64,000 nt of DNA. It comes from JBLMZI01 sp050258755 (lineage in GTDB: Bacteria; Bacillota; Syntrophomonadia; Syntrophomonadales; DTU052). The stretch is from the NCBI GenBank assembly GCA_050258755.1, contig JBLMZI010000003.1, forward strand, positions 62,001 to 126,000, given 5' to 3'. Of the stretch, positions 34,787 to 43,468 are shown in pieces. The notes beneath the pieces were generated by a model. It was given only the letters and a program-made list of their open reading frames with translations. It was not told the DNA's origin and made no database searches. A program made the position numbers and the translations under genes. Position 1 is the stretch's first letter, and each line of letters begins with the position of its first letter.

Positions 34787-35248
34787 ATGTCTCCCACAGC
34801 CAAAGTGCAGGCATATCTGGACGAGATCGGCGCCGGTCTTCAGGTGATGAACATGACCGAAGATACCAGCACCAGCGAATTGGCAGCCGCAGCCCTGGGC
34901 GTCGCGGTCGGACAGATCGCTAAAAGCCTGCTGTTTAAATCAAAGGATAACTATTTCATGCTGGTCGCCGCCGGGGACCGGAGGGTGGACGGGAAACGCA
35001 TCAAAGAGCTGGCCGGCGCTCGGGTTCGTATGGCCACGCCGGATGAAACTCTGGAAATCACAGGGTATCCGGTGGGGGGGGTCTGCCCATTTGCGCTCAA
35101 CACCCCGCTGCCGATTTATGTCGATGAAAGTTTGAAACGATTTGACCGGATCTTTCCGGCGGCCGGAAACGCCAATTCGGCAATTCCGACCAGCTACGAG
35201 CGCCTGATAGCGGTGACCCGAGCGGTGGAATGCTCGGTTTGCCCATAG
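34787..35248 (+). CDS. YbaK/EbsC-family aminoacyl-tRNA editing domain protein
   Basis: 153 aa, a stand-alone editing domain; AAGGAGG is 10 nt before the ATG. Family signs are AALGVAVGQIAKSLLFKSKDNYFMLVAAGDRRVDGKRIKELAGAR with the conserved Lys in SLLFK, and the late segment ETLEITGYPVGGVCPFAL. Such proteins deacylate mischarged tRNA (Cys- or Ala-tRNA-Pro). It ends 17 nt before dnaE and is probably co-transcribed. Confidence 0.88.
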   Translation: MSPTAKVQAYLDEIGAGLQVMNMTEDTSTSELAAAALGVAVGQIAKSLLFKSKDNYFMLVAAGDRRVDGKRIKELAGARVRMATPDETLEITGYPVGGVCPFALNTPLPIYVDESLKRFDRIFPAAGNANSAIPTSYERLIAVTRAVECSVCP

Positions 35249-35265
35249 ACGGGAGATTACATAAC

Positions 35266-38200
35266 ATGGGATTTGTTCACCTGCATACCCACTCAGAATA
35301 CAGCCTGTTGGACGGCGCCGCCCGCGTTAAAGGGATTGTGGCGAAAGCGGCCCGATTAGGCATGCCGGCAGCGGCCATCACTGACCACGGGGTGATGCAT
35401 GCCGCCCTGGATTTCTATAAAGAAGCGAAAAAGACCGGCATTCGCCCGGTCATCGGTTTCGAGGCCTATGTTGCGCGCCGGAGCCGGATGGACCGGGTTC
35501 CGAAGGTGGACGATTCTCAGTATCACTTAATCCTGCTCGCCGAAAACGAGATTGGCTACCGGAACCTCCTGCAGCTGTGCACCAGGGGGTTTTCGGAGGG
35601 ATTCTATTACAAACCCCGAATCGACCGGGAACTGCTGGAACAGTACCACGATGGCATTATCGCATTGTCGGCCTGTCTGGCCGGGGAGATTCCCGATTTG
35701 ATCATGGCCGGGCGGGAGCCGGACGCGGAAACCGCGGCCCGATATTATCGCGATCTGTTCGGCCCCGACCGTTTCTTCCTGGAGCTGCAGGACCACGGTA
35801 TTCCGGAGCAGCAGGCGGTCAACCAGGGACTGTTGAAAATTGCCGGAAAGACCGGAATCCCGCTGGTGGCCACCAATGACGCCCATTACCTGGAGCGGGA
35901 GGACGCCTTCATTCACGATGTGCTGCTGTGCATTCAGACCGGAAAAACCATTAATGATGAGAACCGGATGCGCTTTTCCACACCGGAGTTCTATTTTAAA
36001 TCCGAGGCCGAAATGGCCGAGCTTTTTCCGAATCACGCCGAAGCCTTAAGCAATACCGGATACATCGCGGAACGCTGTGCGGTCGACCTGTCGTTTGGCG
36101 GGTTTCATCTTCCCGAATTTCCGGTTCCGGCAGGGCAAACCGCTGAAAGCTATCTTCGGGAACTGGTCGTTGCGGCCTTGCCGTGCAAGCTTCCCAACTA
36201 CGACGATGCCGTATTGAAACGGGCTGAGTATGAACTGGACGTTATCGACAAAATGGGATTTGCTGGGTATTTTCTCATCGTGCAGGACCTGGTCAACTGG
36301 TCGCGCCAGAACGGGGTAGCGGTCGGTCCGGGCCGTGGCTCTGCGGCAGGCAGCCTGGTTTCTTATCTGCTTGGCATTACCTCGATTAACCCGCTGAAAT
36401 ATGGATTACTGTTCGAACGGTTTCTGAATCCGGAACGGGTAAGCATGCCGGATATCGACCTCGATTTTTGTTTCGAAAACCGCGGCCGGGTGATCGAATA
36501 CATCATCAACCGCTACGGACATGACCGGGTGGCGCAGATCATCACCTTTGGGACCATGGCCGCGCGCGCTGCCATCAAGGACGTCGGCCGGGCCCTGGAC
36601 CTTTCCTACGCCGAAACCGACCGGATCGCCAAGCTGATCCCCGCCGAGATCGGGGTGACCATCGACCGCAGCCTGCAGGTTGTGCCCGAATTGATCGAGG
36701 CCTACCGGAACGATAACCAGGTGCGCCGGCTTATGGATACGGCCCGGGCGCTGGAGGGCATGCCCCGGCACGCTTCGGTGCACGCCGCCGGGGTTGTCAT
36801 CGGAAACCGGGAGTTGGCCGAGATTCTGCCTTTGCAGCGCACCAGCGACGATCATACCGTGACTCAGTTTCCCAAGGACACGGTGGAGGAAATCGGGCTG
36901 CTGAAAATGGATATTCTCGGGCTGCGCACCCTGACGGTGATTCACCGTTCGATGGAGATCATCGAAAAGACGCGCGGCGTGAAAATCGATATCGACCAAC
37001 TGCCGCTCGATGATCCGAAGGTTTACGAACACCTTTCTCGCGGGGATGCCATAGGCGTGTTCCAGTTTGAGAGTGACGGGATGCGGCGACTTTTGACCGA
37101 GATTCGGCCGAATCGTTTCGAAGATCTGGTGGCGATAAACGCGCTCTACCGGCCTGGCCCGCTTGGCAGCGGGATGGTCGAGGATTTCATCAACCGTAAA
37201 CACGGGCGCCAGGACATCGCTTATCCCGAACCGCGCTTGGAACCAATTTTGGACGAAACCTACGGGGTCATCCTGTACCAGGAGCAGGTTATGCAGATTG
37301 CCGGCGACCTGGCCGATTTCACCATGGGTGAGGCGGACTCGCTGCGTCGGGCGATGGGCAAGAAAAAGCCCCAGGAAATCCAGAAGATGCGGGCCAAATT
37401 TGTTGAAGGCGCCGGCGGTAAAGGAATACACGAGGAAACCGCCGGATACCTGTTCGACCTGATGGAAAGCTTCGCCGGATACGGGTTTAATAAAAGCCAC
37501 AGTGCGGCTTATGCACTGGTTTCCTACCAGACCGCCTATCTAAAGGTCTACTATCCGGTGGAATACATGTGCGCTTTTCTGACCAGTGTGATCGATAATC
37601 AGGACCGCGTGGTATTCTATTTAAAGGAATGCCGGCGCATGGGAATCGAAATTTTGCCCCCGGATGTGAATGAGAGCCATGAAGCCTTTACCGTGACCGG
37701 CTCGACCATCCGGTTTGGGCTTGGAGCGATCAAGAGTGTGGGCGAAACGGCTATCAATACGATTGTCCGCGCCCGAAAAGCGGAGGGGCCGTTTGCCTCT
37801 TTGTTTGATTTTTGCTGCCGGGCCGACCTGCGCCAGATCAATAAGCGGGTGTTGGAGAACCTAATCCTGGCCGGCTGTTTTGACAGCCTCGGATTGACCC
37901 GCAAGGAAGCCCTATCCATAATGGACGAATGCGTGGAGGCGGCTGCCTGTATCCGGGAAGCGGCTGAAAGCAGTCAACTGTCCCTCTTCGGGGAAGAGGA
38001 GCGGGCGCCGGAAGAACCGAAACCGAGAAAGCTCGGGGAGTTTCCGCCGGCGGAACGGATGCGGCTGGAAAAGGAAGTACTCGGATTTTATGTGTCGGAA
38101 ACCCCGCTGTCCGAATACAAGGAGCGGCTGCACCTTTACGCGACCCACAATGCCGGGGAACTGGAACAGGTCCGGGACGGGGCCGAAATCAGGATTGCAG

Positions 38201-38658
38201 GGCTGGTCACCTCGCTGCAGCGGCGCCGAAACAAGAACGGCGAACCCTGGGCGATTCTAACCATTGAGGACTTTTCCGGCAAGAGCGAAGTGCTGTTTTT
38301 TCCATCGGCCTACCGAGAGAACGCGGCGAATTTGAAGCCGGACAACGTGGTGATGATCGAAGGGCGCCTGATCAACCGAAACGAGGAAGTGAAAGTAAGC
38401 GGCCGAACCATCGCGCCAATCGCCGAATCGGTCGATAGTGTCCATATCAGGGTACAGGGTGACAACGGCGGGAACGACGGCGTGCGGGATCGGATGGTTG
38501 AGGTTTTGACCCGGCATCCGGGCACAATCCCGGTCTATGTCCACATTAAAGGCAGCAAGACCTTACGGATGAACGAAAAATACTGGGTAACACCGGACGA
38601 ACCCCTGCGCGGCGAACTGCGCAATCTGGTTGGCGGGGAAAACGTTTGGTTTGCATAA
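35266..38658 (+). CDS. dnaE: DNA polymerase III alpha subunit (DnaE)
   Basis: 1130 aa from ATG 35266 (homologues begin MGFVHLHTHSEYSLLDG; GGGAG 10 nt upstream). Order: PHP domain (1-270, HLHTHSEYS, AITDHGVMH), palm and fingers with catalytic Asp residues in MPDIDLDFC, GPGRGSAAGSLVSYLL, then tandem HhH and a C-terminal OB domain (IRIAGLVTSLQRRRNKNGEPWAILTIEDFSG). It lacks the 3'-5' exonuclease domain of PolC, so it is a DnaE-type polymerase. It sits upstream of mtrB, pfkA and pyk on the same strand. Confidence 0.97.
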   Translation: MGFVHLHTHSEYSLLDGAARVKGIVAKAARLGMPAAAITDHGVMHAALDFYKEAKKTGIRPVIGFEAYVARRSRMDRVPKVDDSQYHLILLAENEIGYRNLLQLCTRGFSEGFYYKPRIDRELLEQYHDGIIALSACLAGEIPDLIMAGREPDAETAARYYRDLFGPDRFFLELQDHGIPEQQAVNQGLLKIAGKTGIPLVATNDAHYLEREDAFIHDVLLCIQTGKTINDENRMRFSTPEFYFKSEAEMAELFPNHAEALSNTGYIAERCAVDLSFGGFHLPEFPVPAGQTAESYLRELVVAALPCKLPNYDDAVLKRAEYELDVIDKMGFAGYFLIVQDLVNWSRQNGVAVGPGRGSAAGSLVSYLLGITSINPLKYGLLFERFLNPERVSMPDIDLDFCFENRGRVIEYIINRYGHDRVAQIITFGTMAARAAIKDVGRALDLSYAETDRIAKLIPAEIGVTIDRSLQVVPELIEAYRNDNQVRRLMDTARALEGMPRHASVHAAGVVIGNRELAEILPLQRTSDDHTVTQFPKDTVEEIGLLKMDILGLRTLTVIHRSMEIIEKTRGVKIDIDQLPLDDPKVYEHLSRGDAIGVFQFESDGMRRLLTEIRPNRFEDLVAINALYRPGPLGSGMVEDFINRKHGRQDIAYPEPRLEPILDETYGVILYQEQVMQIAGDLADFTMGEADSLRRAMGKKKPQEIQKMRAKFVEGAGGKGIHEETAGYLFDLMESFAGYGFNKSHSAAYALVSYQTAYLKVYYPVEYMCAFLTSVIDNQDRVVFYLKECRRMGIEILPPDVNESHEAFTVTGSTIRFGLGAIKSVGETAINTIVRARKAEGPFASLFDFCCRADLRQINKRVLENLILAGCFDSLGLTRKEALSIMDECVEAAACIREAAESSQLSLFGEEERAPEEPKPRKLGEFPPAERMRLEKEVLGFYVSETPLSEYKERLHLYATHNAGELEQVRDGAEIRIAGLVTSLQRRRNKNGEPWAILTIEDFSGKSEVLFFPSAYRENAANLKPDNVVMIEGRLINRNEEVKVSGRTIAPIAESVDSVHIRVQGDNGGNDGVRDRMVEVLTRHPGTIPVYVHIKGSKTLRMNEKYWVTPDEPLRGELRNLVGGENVWFA

Positions 38659-38686
38659 CAACAGCGGGAAACGGAGGAAAGTGACA

Positions 38687-38917
38687 GTGGAAGACAGGAC
38701 CTACGGCGAAGAATATGTTGTCATAAAGGCGCTCGAAAATGGGGTTACTATAATTGGGCTGACCCGGGGCAAGGACACCCGCTTTCATCACAGCGAAAAA
38801 CTGGACAAAGGCGAATTGATGATCGCGCAGTTTACCGAGCACACCTCGGCGATCAAGATTCGCGGAAGAGCGGAACTTCTAACCCGGCACGGGAGGGTTG
38901 TCAGCGACGGGGAGTAG
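38687..38917 (+). CDS. mtrB: trp RNA-binding attenuation protein (TRAP)
   Basis: 76 aa from GTG 38687, chosen because GGAGG ends 9 nt upstream and the product matches Bacillus subtilis TRAP in length (75 aa). The sequence is strikingly TRAP-like: YVVIKALENGV, IGLTRGKDTRFHHSEKLDKGE, IAQFTEHTSAIKIRG. Residues known in Bacillus for tryptophan binding (two Thr, here 26 and 31) and RNA binding (Phe33, Glu37, Lys38, Lys57, Arg59 by alignment) are all conserved. TRAP forms an 11-subunit ring that binds tryptophan and wraps (G/U)AG RNA. Its target, the trp leader, is at 29312-29369. Here it lies between dnaE and pfkA, not beside folE (mtrA) as in Bacillus. Confidence 0.95.
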   Translation: MEDRTYGEEYVVIKALENGVTIIGLTRGKDTRFHHSEKLDKGELMIAQFTEHTSAIKIRGRAELLTRHGRVVSDGE

Positions 38918-38937
38918 GACTTTTCGGAGCGGATATT

Positions 38938-39909
38938 TTGGAAAACAACATCCAGCGGATCGCCGTGCTGACCAGCGGCGGTGACGCGCCTGGCATGAAC
39001 GCCGCGGTTCGGGCCGTGACCCGGACCGCAGCCAGTAAAAATCTTCGGATCTTCGGGGTGCTGCGCGGCTTTTACGGTCTGCTGTACCGGGATATCATCG
39101 AGCTTTCGGTGAACGGGGTCGGTGACATCATTCACCGCGGCGGCACGATTCTCAGAACGTCCCGGGTGAAGGAATTCCGCGATCAGAAAATGCGCGGGGA
39201 AGCGATCCGGACCCTGGAGGCGTTCGGCATCGAAGGCCTGGTCATCATTGGCGGCAACGGATCGCTTTGCGGCGGCCGGGAACTGGCCCGGCTCGGGGTT
39301 AAAGTCGCCGGAATACCGGCTAGCATCGACAACGATGTTTTCGGGACTGATTTGTCGATTGGCTTCGATACTGCAGTCAATACAGTGCTGGAAGCGATAA
39401 ATCGGATTCGGGATACAGCGACATCGCACGAGCGAATCTTTATAATAGAAGTTATGGGACGGGAATCGGGACAGATCGCGCTGGCGGCCGGACTGGCCGG
39501 CGGGGCCGAATCGATCCTGGTTCCTGAGCTGCCTTTCGATATCCACGAGATCGTGGACCGCATCAACCAGGGCATTGCCCGCGGGAAGCTGCACAGCATC
39601 ATTGTGGTGGCCGAGGGCTGCTGCAGCGGGCTGAGTCTGGGCAAGGAAATCGAACGTTTAAGCCGTCACGAGACACGTGTAACCGTACTGGGACACACTC
39701 AGCGAGGCGGGACGCCGACGGCAATCGATCGAAACCTTGCTTCGCGCATGGGCGCCCGGGCGGTGGAATGGCTGACGGAGGGGCGGCATCACCTGATGGT
39801 TGGCCTGCAGGCCGGGCACCTGGTGCCGGTCAGCCTGGAGGACGTTGTAAAAGGGACCAAGGAACTCGATCTTGAACAGGTCGAGCTCGCCAGGATTCTG
39901 GCCCGTTAA
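38938..39909 (+). CDS. pfkA: 6-phosphofructokinase
   Basis: 323 aa from TTG 38938 (GGAG 8 nt upstream). It phosphorylates fructose 6-phosphate in glycolysis. Motifs: AVLTSGGDAPGMNAAVRA, IPASIDNDVFGTDLSIGFDTAVNT (catalytic Asp in SIDND), HERIFIIEVMGRESG and VLGHTQRGGTPTAIDR. The nucleotide/Mg loop reads GGNGS where most bacterial ATP-PfkA have GGDGS, and the catalytic loop is ASIDND rather than GTIDND. It lacks the Asp/Lys pair of pyrophosphate-dependent enzymes at the usual places, so ATP is the likely donor. Followed by pyk. Confidence 0.92.
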   Translation: MENNIQRIAVLTSGGDAPGMNAAVRAVTRTAASKNLRIFGVLRGFYGLLYRDIIELSVNGVGDIIHRGGTILRTSRVKEFRDQKMRGEAIRTLEAFGIEGLVIIGGNGSLCGGRELARLGVKVAGIPASIDNDVFGTDLSIGFDTAVNTVLEAINRIRDTATSHERIFIIEVMGRESGQIALAAGLAGGAESILVPELPFDIHEIVDRINQGIARGKLHSIIVVAEGCCSGLSLGKEIERLSRHETRVTVLGHTQRGGTPTAIDRNLASRMGARAVEWLTEGRHHLMVGLQAGHLVPVSLEDVVKGTKELDLEQVELARILAR

Positions 39910-40007
39910 ACGAACAAATCGAGCGGGCCGGGTTGAAGTGGGGCATGGATTTAGACCAGGCGTTTTTCATCGGATGAAGAAGCAATTGATTAGGGGGAGG
40001 ATGTATT

Positions 40008-41759
40008 TTGAGAAAGACAAAGATCATCTGCACACTGGGGCCGGCAACCGATTCGATTGAAGTGGTGAAAGATCTGGCCAGGCTGGGCATGAATGTGGCC
40101 AGGCTCAATTTTTCGCATGGTACGCATGAACAGCATTTGAACCGGATTAAGCTGGTGCAGCAGGCTACCCAGGAAAGCGGGAAGCTGATTTCAATCATGC
40201 TCGATACCAAGGGCCCTGAAATTCGCATCGGCATGGTTCGGGACGGCAAGGTGGAGATGGTGGAGGGGAATCCGGTTGTACTGACCACTCGCCTGGTTGA
40301 AGGGACCGAATCGGAGCTTCATGTCAATTTTCCGGGGCTTCCGGATGCGGTGAAGCCGGGTGACCGGATTTTAATTGCCGACGGCGTCATCGCCCTTGAG
40401 GTCGAGCGGGTTGAAGGCGGGGAGAATATCCACTGCCGGGTCGTTTACGGCGGTTCGCTCGGCAGCCAGAAGGGGATCAACATTCCCGGCGTTGCGACCG
40501 GGCTTCCGTTTCTGAGTGAGCGGGACATCGCCGATATCCATTTCGGCCTGGACCAGGGCATTGATTTCATCGCGGCTTCGTTTGTACGGGATGCCCGAGA
40601 CGTGCTTGACATCCGGCGCATTATTGAATCCCGCGATATGAATGTTGATATTATCGCGAAAATCGAATGTCAGGAAGCCGTTCATAACCTCGATCAGATC
40701 ATCAAAGTGGCGGATGCCATCATGGTGGCGCGGGGTGACCTTGGGGTGGAGATTCCGACCGAGGAAGTCCCGCTGGTGCAGAAACGGATCGTGGAAAAAT
40801 GCAATAGTGCGGGCAAACCTGTGATTATCGCGACCCAGATGCTCGAATCGATGATCAAGAGCCCGCGGCCGACCCGGGCCGAAGCCTCGGACGTTGCAAA
40901 CGGCATCTTCGACGGTGCGGACGCAATCATGCTTTCCGGCGAAACCGCGGCCGGGCAGTTCCCGCGCGAAGCGGTGGAAACCATGGCGCGCATCGCCCTC
41001 CGGGCTGAAGAGGTCCTGCCTTTTGAACAGATGTTAAAGCGGAAGCGCTTCCAGGGGAGTCTGTTCCCGACCGACGCGATCGGATACGCGACCTGCGCTC
41101 TGGCGACCGACCTGGACGCCTCGGCGATTATTACCGCGACCCAATCTGGCTCGACTGCCCGCATGGTGGCCAAATACCGGCCGCGCAGCATCATCCTGGC
41201 TACGACCCCCATCGAAGCGGTGGCCCGTCGTTTAAACCTGGTCTGGGGTGTGCACCCTATTCTAGTAGAAACGACGAGCGGCACTGACGAAATGTTTGAA
41301 GAATCGGTTGATGCCGCTCTTCGCCAGGGCATGATTAAGGAAGGGGATCTGGTGGTTATCACTGCCGGGGTGCCCAGCGGCGTTCCCGGAACGACCAACC
41401 TGATCAAGGTACACGTGGTAGCGGAAATTATCCTGCAGGGAACCGGTATCGGACGGCGCTCCTGCACCGGCAAGATTCGAAAAGTGAAAGATCCTGGATC
41501 TGTCGAGCATTTCGAGCATGGCGATATCCTTGTGGCCTACTCGACTGACCGGGAGTTCATGCCGTTTTTCCAGCGCGCGGGCGCGGTCATCACAGAAGAA
41601 GCCGGTCTAACCTCTCATGCGGCGATCGCCGGCATCAGTCTTGGGATACCGGTCGTGGTCGGTGCCGATGCGGCGATGGAGCGGTTGGACGAGGATATGC
41701 TGGTGACGGTCGACACCTCCCGGGGCGTGGTTTACCGGGGGCAGACCAAGGTCCTTTAG
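40008..41759 (+). CDS. pyk: Pyruvate kinase with C-terminal PEP-utiliser-like domain
   Basis: 583 aa from TTG 40008, 7 nt after GGGGGAGG. The (beta/alpha)8 core shows RKTKIICTLGPATDS, VARLNFSHG, DTKGPEIRIG, IAKIECQEA, MVARGDLGVEIP and MLESMIKSPRPTRAEASDVANGIFDGADAIMLSGETA. The last ~100 residues form an extra domain (GDILVAYSTD...TEEAGLTSHAAIAGISLGIPVVVGA) homologous to the phosphohistidine domain of PEP-utilising enzymes, found in Bacillus-type pyruvate kinases. It makes pyruvate and ATP from PEP. Likely one unit with pfkA (98-nt gap); a terminator follows. Confidence 0.96.
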   Translation: MRKTKIICTLGPATDSIEVVKDLARLGMNVARLNFSHGTHEQHLNRIKLVQQATQESGKLISIMLDTKGPEIRIGMVRDGKVEMVEGNPVVLTTRLVEGTESELHVNFPGLPDAVKPGDRILIADGVIALEVERVEGGENIHCRVVYGGSLGSQKGINIPGVATGLPFLSERDIADIHFGLDQGIDFIAASFVRDARDVLDIRRIIESRDMNVDIIAKIECQEAVHNLDQIIKVADAIMVARGDLGVEIPTEEVPLVQKRIVEKCNSAGKPVIIATQMLESMIKSPRPTRAEASDVANGIFDGADAIMLSGETAAGQFPREAVETMARIALRAEEVLPFEQMLKRKRFQGSLFPTDAIGYATCALATDLDASAIITATQSGSTARMVAKYRPRSIILATTPIEAVARRLNLVWGVHPILVETTSGTDEMFEESVDAALRQGMIKEGDLVVITAGVPSGVPGTTNLIKVHVVAEIILQGTGIGRRSCTGKIRKVKDPGSVEHFEHGDILVAYSTDREFMPFFQRAGAVITEEAGLTSHAAIAGISLGIPVVVGADAAMERLDEDMLVTVDTSRGVVYRGQTKVL

Positions 41760-41779
41760 CGGTTAGATAGTTCGTGGAG

Positions 41780-41806
41780 AGCGCCGGAAATCCGGCGCTT
41801 TTTTAT
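41780..41806 (+). terminator. Intrinsic terminator after pyk
   Basis: AGCGCCGGA / TCCGGCGCT with loop AA, then six T. Confidence 0.92.
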
Positions 41807-41847
41807 TAGGCAGATTGGGCTGGGTGGTTTGAGCGGGCTTGCGGGGG

Positions 41848-42071
41848 GCGGCGGGGAAAGCGGGTACCCTGAGCGAGCCACGGCCTGTCGCCTCTACTTC
41901 TCCGGCTTGCTTCGGGTTGCAGACCCAACCTGAGACACCCGGCTTCCGTGCCGGGTCTCAGGAACTCGGCATCCATGCCGAGTTGAACCTGCAACTGATC
42001 CTCAGCTTCACCGGGAAGTATGACGGCGCCACGCCTACCGGCTCGCTCAGGGTACCCGCTTTCCCCGCCGC
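41848..42071 (-). repeat. Full palindromic structured element, copy C
   Basis: The arms 41848-41879 and 42040-42071 are perfectly complementary over 32 nt. Read on the minus strand, the 160-nt centre matches copy B (10861-11077, plus strand) almost base for base outside the hairpins, while arm and hairpin sequences differ but keep pairing: hairpin 1 is AACTCGGCA/TGCCGAGTT here against AGCCCGGCA/TGCCGGGCT in B. It lies in the 547-bp gap between pyk and the AraC-MGMT gene; nothing else was recognised in 42072-42306. Confidence 0.78.
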
Positions 42072-42306
42072 AGTATTCCTCATGGGCTCCCGTCTGTTTT
42101 TAGAAGCCTCCGGCATCCCAGGCACTTGGCCGCTTATTATACCCGGTGAGGAAAAGGGTGTCTTCGCGAAGAAAAGATCGTTGGTTGATGCTCATTGCTG
42201 CGTTGTTTCGTGTGCGCAAGATTCGGTTTGCATGGGTTGGCCGGATCGGGCTACGATGGAGACAGAAGCACGCCGGTCGTTTGACGGCGGATCGGGAGCG
42301 GGGCTT

Positions 42307-43194
42307 ATGCACACATTGGATGAAGCGATGATGACACAGCGCGATGATTATCGGCTGGTTGCCCAAGCAATTCGTTATATCGAGACCAACTATCATTCTC
42401 ACCCGTCGCTGGACGAGATCGCCCGGAGCGTTCACCTGAGCAAGTATCACTTCCAACGCCTGTTTACCCGGTGGGCGGGGATCAGTCCGAACCGGTTTCT
42501 CCAGTATCTTACCATCAGCCATGCGAAAGCCCGGCTGTCCGAATCCGCCAGCTTACTCGGCGCGGCGGAGAGTGTCGGGCTTTCGTCCACTGGGCGGCTT
42601 CATGACTTGTTTGTGACCTTTGATGCGATCACTCCGGGAGAATACGGAAACTGTGGTGCGGGAATTCAGATTGTTTGCGGGGTGCAGCCGACGCCGTTTG
42701 GGGATTGTTTAATCGGACAAACCGGGCGCGGAATATGTGCCCTGGAATTTCTGGATGATGCCGGGGCGAATGCAGCTATTGAACGCTTGAATGAAGCCTG
42801 GCCGCTTTCTGCGGTAACGCGGAACGATGGCCGGATTGCGGAAATTGCGGGATGGATTTTCGGCCGGAACCAAGCTGATCGAAAGGCCGCCGGAAATGCC
42901 GGGGTGACGGCACTGGTGAAAGGAACGAACTTTCAGATCAAGGTGTGGGAGGCGTTGCTGCGAATCGAACCGGGACAGCTCGTTTCCTATAGAGATCTTG
43001 CGGCCAGGATTGGACAGCCTGAAGCCGCGCGGGCGGTCGGTCAGGCGGCAGCCCGAAATTCCATTGCGTATCTGATTCCATGTCACCGGGTGATCCGGGA
43101 AACGGGCGTAATCAACCAGTATAAATGGGGCAGTGTCCGAAAAAAAGCGATCATCGGATGGGAAGCAGCTCAACGCGAAGCATTCAAGGATTAA
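42307..43194 (+). CDS. AraC-type regulator fused to O6-methylguanine-DNA methyltransferase (Ada-like)
   Basis: 295 aa from ATG 42307 (GGAG about 9 nt upstream); a longer frame continues into the upstream repeat and is not believed. Residues about 12-110 are an AraC-like helix-turn-helix (LDEIARSVHLSKYHFQRLFTRWAGISPNRFLQYL). Residues about 120-290 are the methyltransferase with the acceptor Cys in IPCHRVI and VGQAAARNSIAYL. The N-terminal zinc/phosphotriester domain of E. coli Ada is absent. It repairs O6-alkylguanine in a suicide reaction; whether methylation triggers gene activation is unclear. Confidence 0.9.
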   Translation: MHTLDEAMMTQRDDYRLVAQAIRYIETNYHSHPSLDEIARSVHLSKYHFQRLFTRWAGISPNRFLQYLTISHAKARLSESASLLGAAESVGLSSTGRLHDLFVTFDAITPGEYGNCGAGIQIVCGVQPTPFGDCLIGQTGRGICALEFLDDAGANAAIERLNEAWPLSAVTRNDGRIAEIAGWIFGRNQADRKAAGNAGVTALVKGTNFQIKVWEALLRIEPGQLVSYRDLAARIGQPEAARAVGQAAARNSIAYLIPCHRVIRETGVINQYKWGSVRKKAIIGWEAAQREAFKD

Positions 43195-43242
43195 CAGAGC
43201 GTTTTCGTAAGCCGGCAAACCTTTTCCGCGTCTATATACGGG

Positions 43243-43248
43243 TATAAT
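43243..43248 (+). promoter_or_regulatory. Putative -10 element upstream of repeat copy D
   Basis: A perfect TATAAT lies in GGGTATAATAG directly upstream of partial repeat D. No consensus -35 is present 17 bp upstream. With the terminator at 43413-43448 it could frame a short non-coding transcript. Confidence 0.4.
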
Positions 43249-43254
43249 AGAAAA

Positions 43255-43400
43255 CCAAGCGCGACAGGAGCCGAAGGCTCAATCATTATCGGGGCGGGTT
43301 GGTTCTGCAATCCCAAAGCGAGCCGCGGAAATATAGGCGAGTACTCGCCGGGCTCACCGGGCCCCTCTTCCCCCAGTCAGACTCCCCGGACATCGATAGC
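43255..43400 (+). ncRNA. Partial copy (D) of the structured repeat family; possible small RNA
   Basis: GGAGC-N4-GGCTC hairpin, then GTTGGTTCTGCAATCCC, AAAGCGAGCCGCGGAAATATAGGC and a GC-rich tail (CGCCGGGCTCACCGGGCCCC). The order matches the 3' half of copies B and C and, more closely, partial copy A. It is preceded by a TATAAT and followed by a hairpin with a T-rich tail, so a transcript of about 190 nt is possible. No convincing ORF covers it. Identity as an expressed RNA is inferred only. Confidence 0.4.
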
Positions 43401-43412
43401 ACCGCAGGACGA

Positions 43413-43448
43413 AAAAAGCGTCTCGAAAATCGAGGCGCCTTTTCTTCG
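43413..43448. terminator. Intrinsic terminator (bidirectional)
   Basis: GCGTCTCGA pairs with TCGAGGCGC (one wobble/mismatch), with A-run before and TTTTCTT after. On the minus strand it ends the crt-crt-hbd operon; on the plus strand it could end a transcript through repeat D. Confidence 0.8.
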
Positions 43449-43468
43449 TGTGTGTTAGGCTGTGCGGC

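Noticed and set aside
41839..42306. N-terminal extension of the AraC-MGMT protein
   Set aside because: The extension runs through palindromic element C, which is non-coding in its other copies; the ATG at 42307 has a ribosome binding site and fits the domain start.
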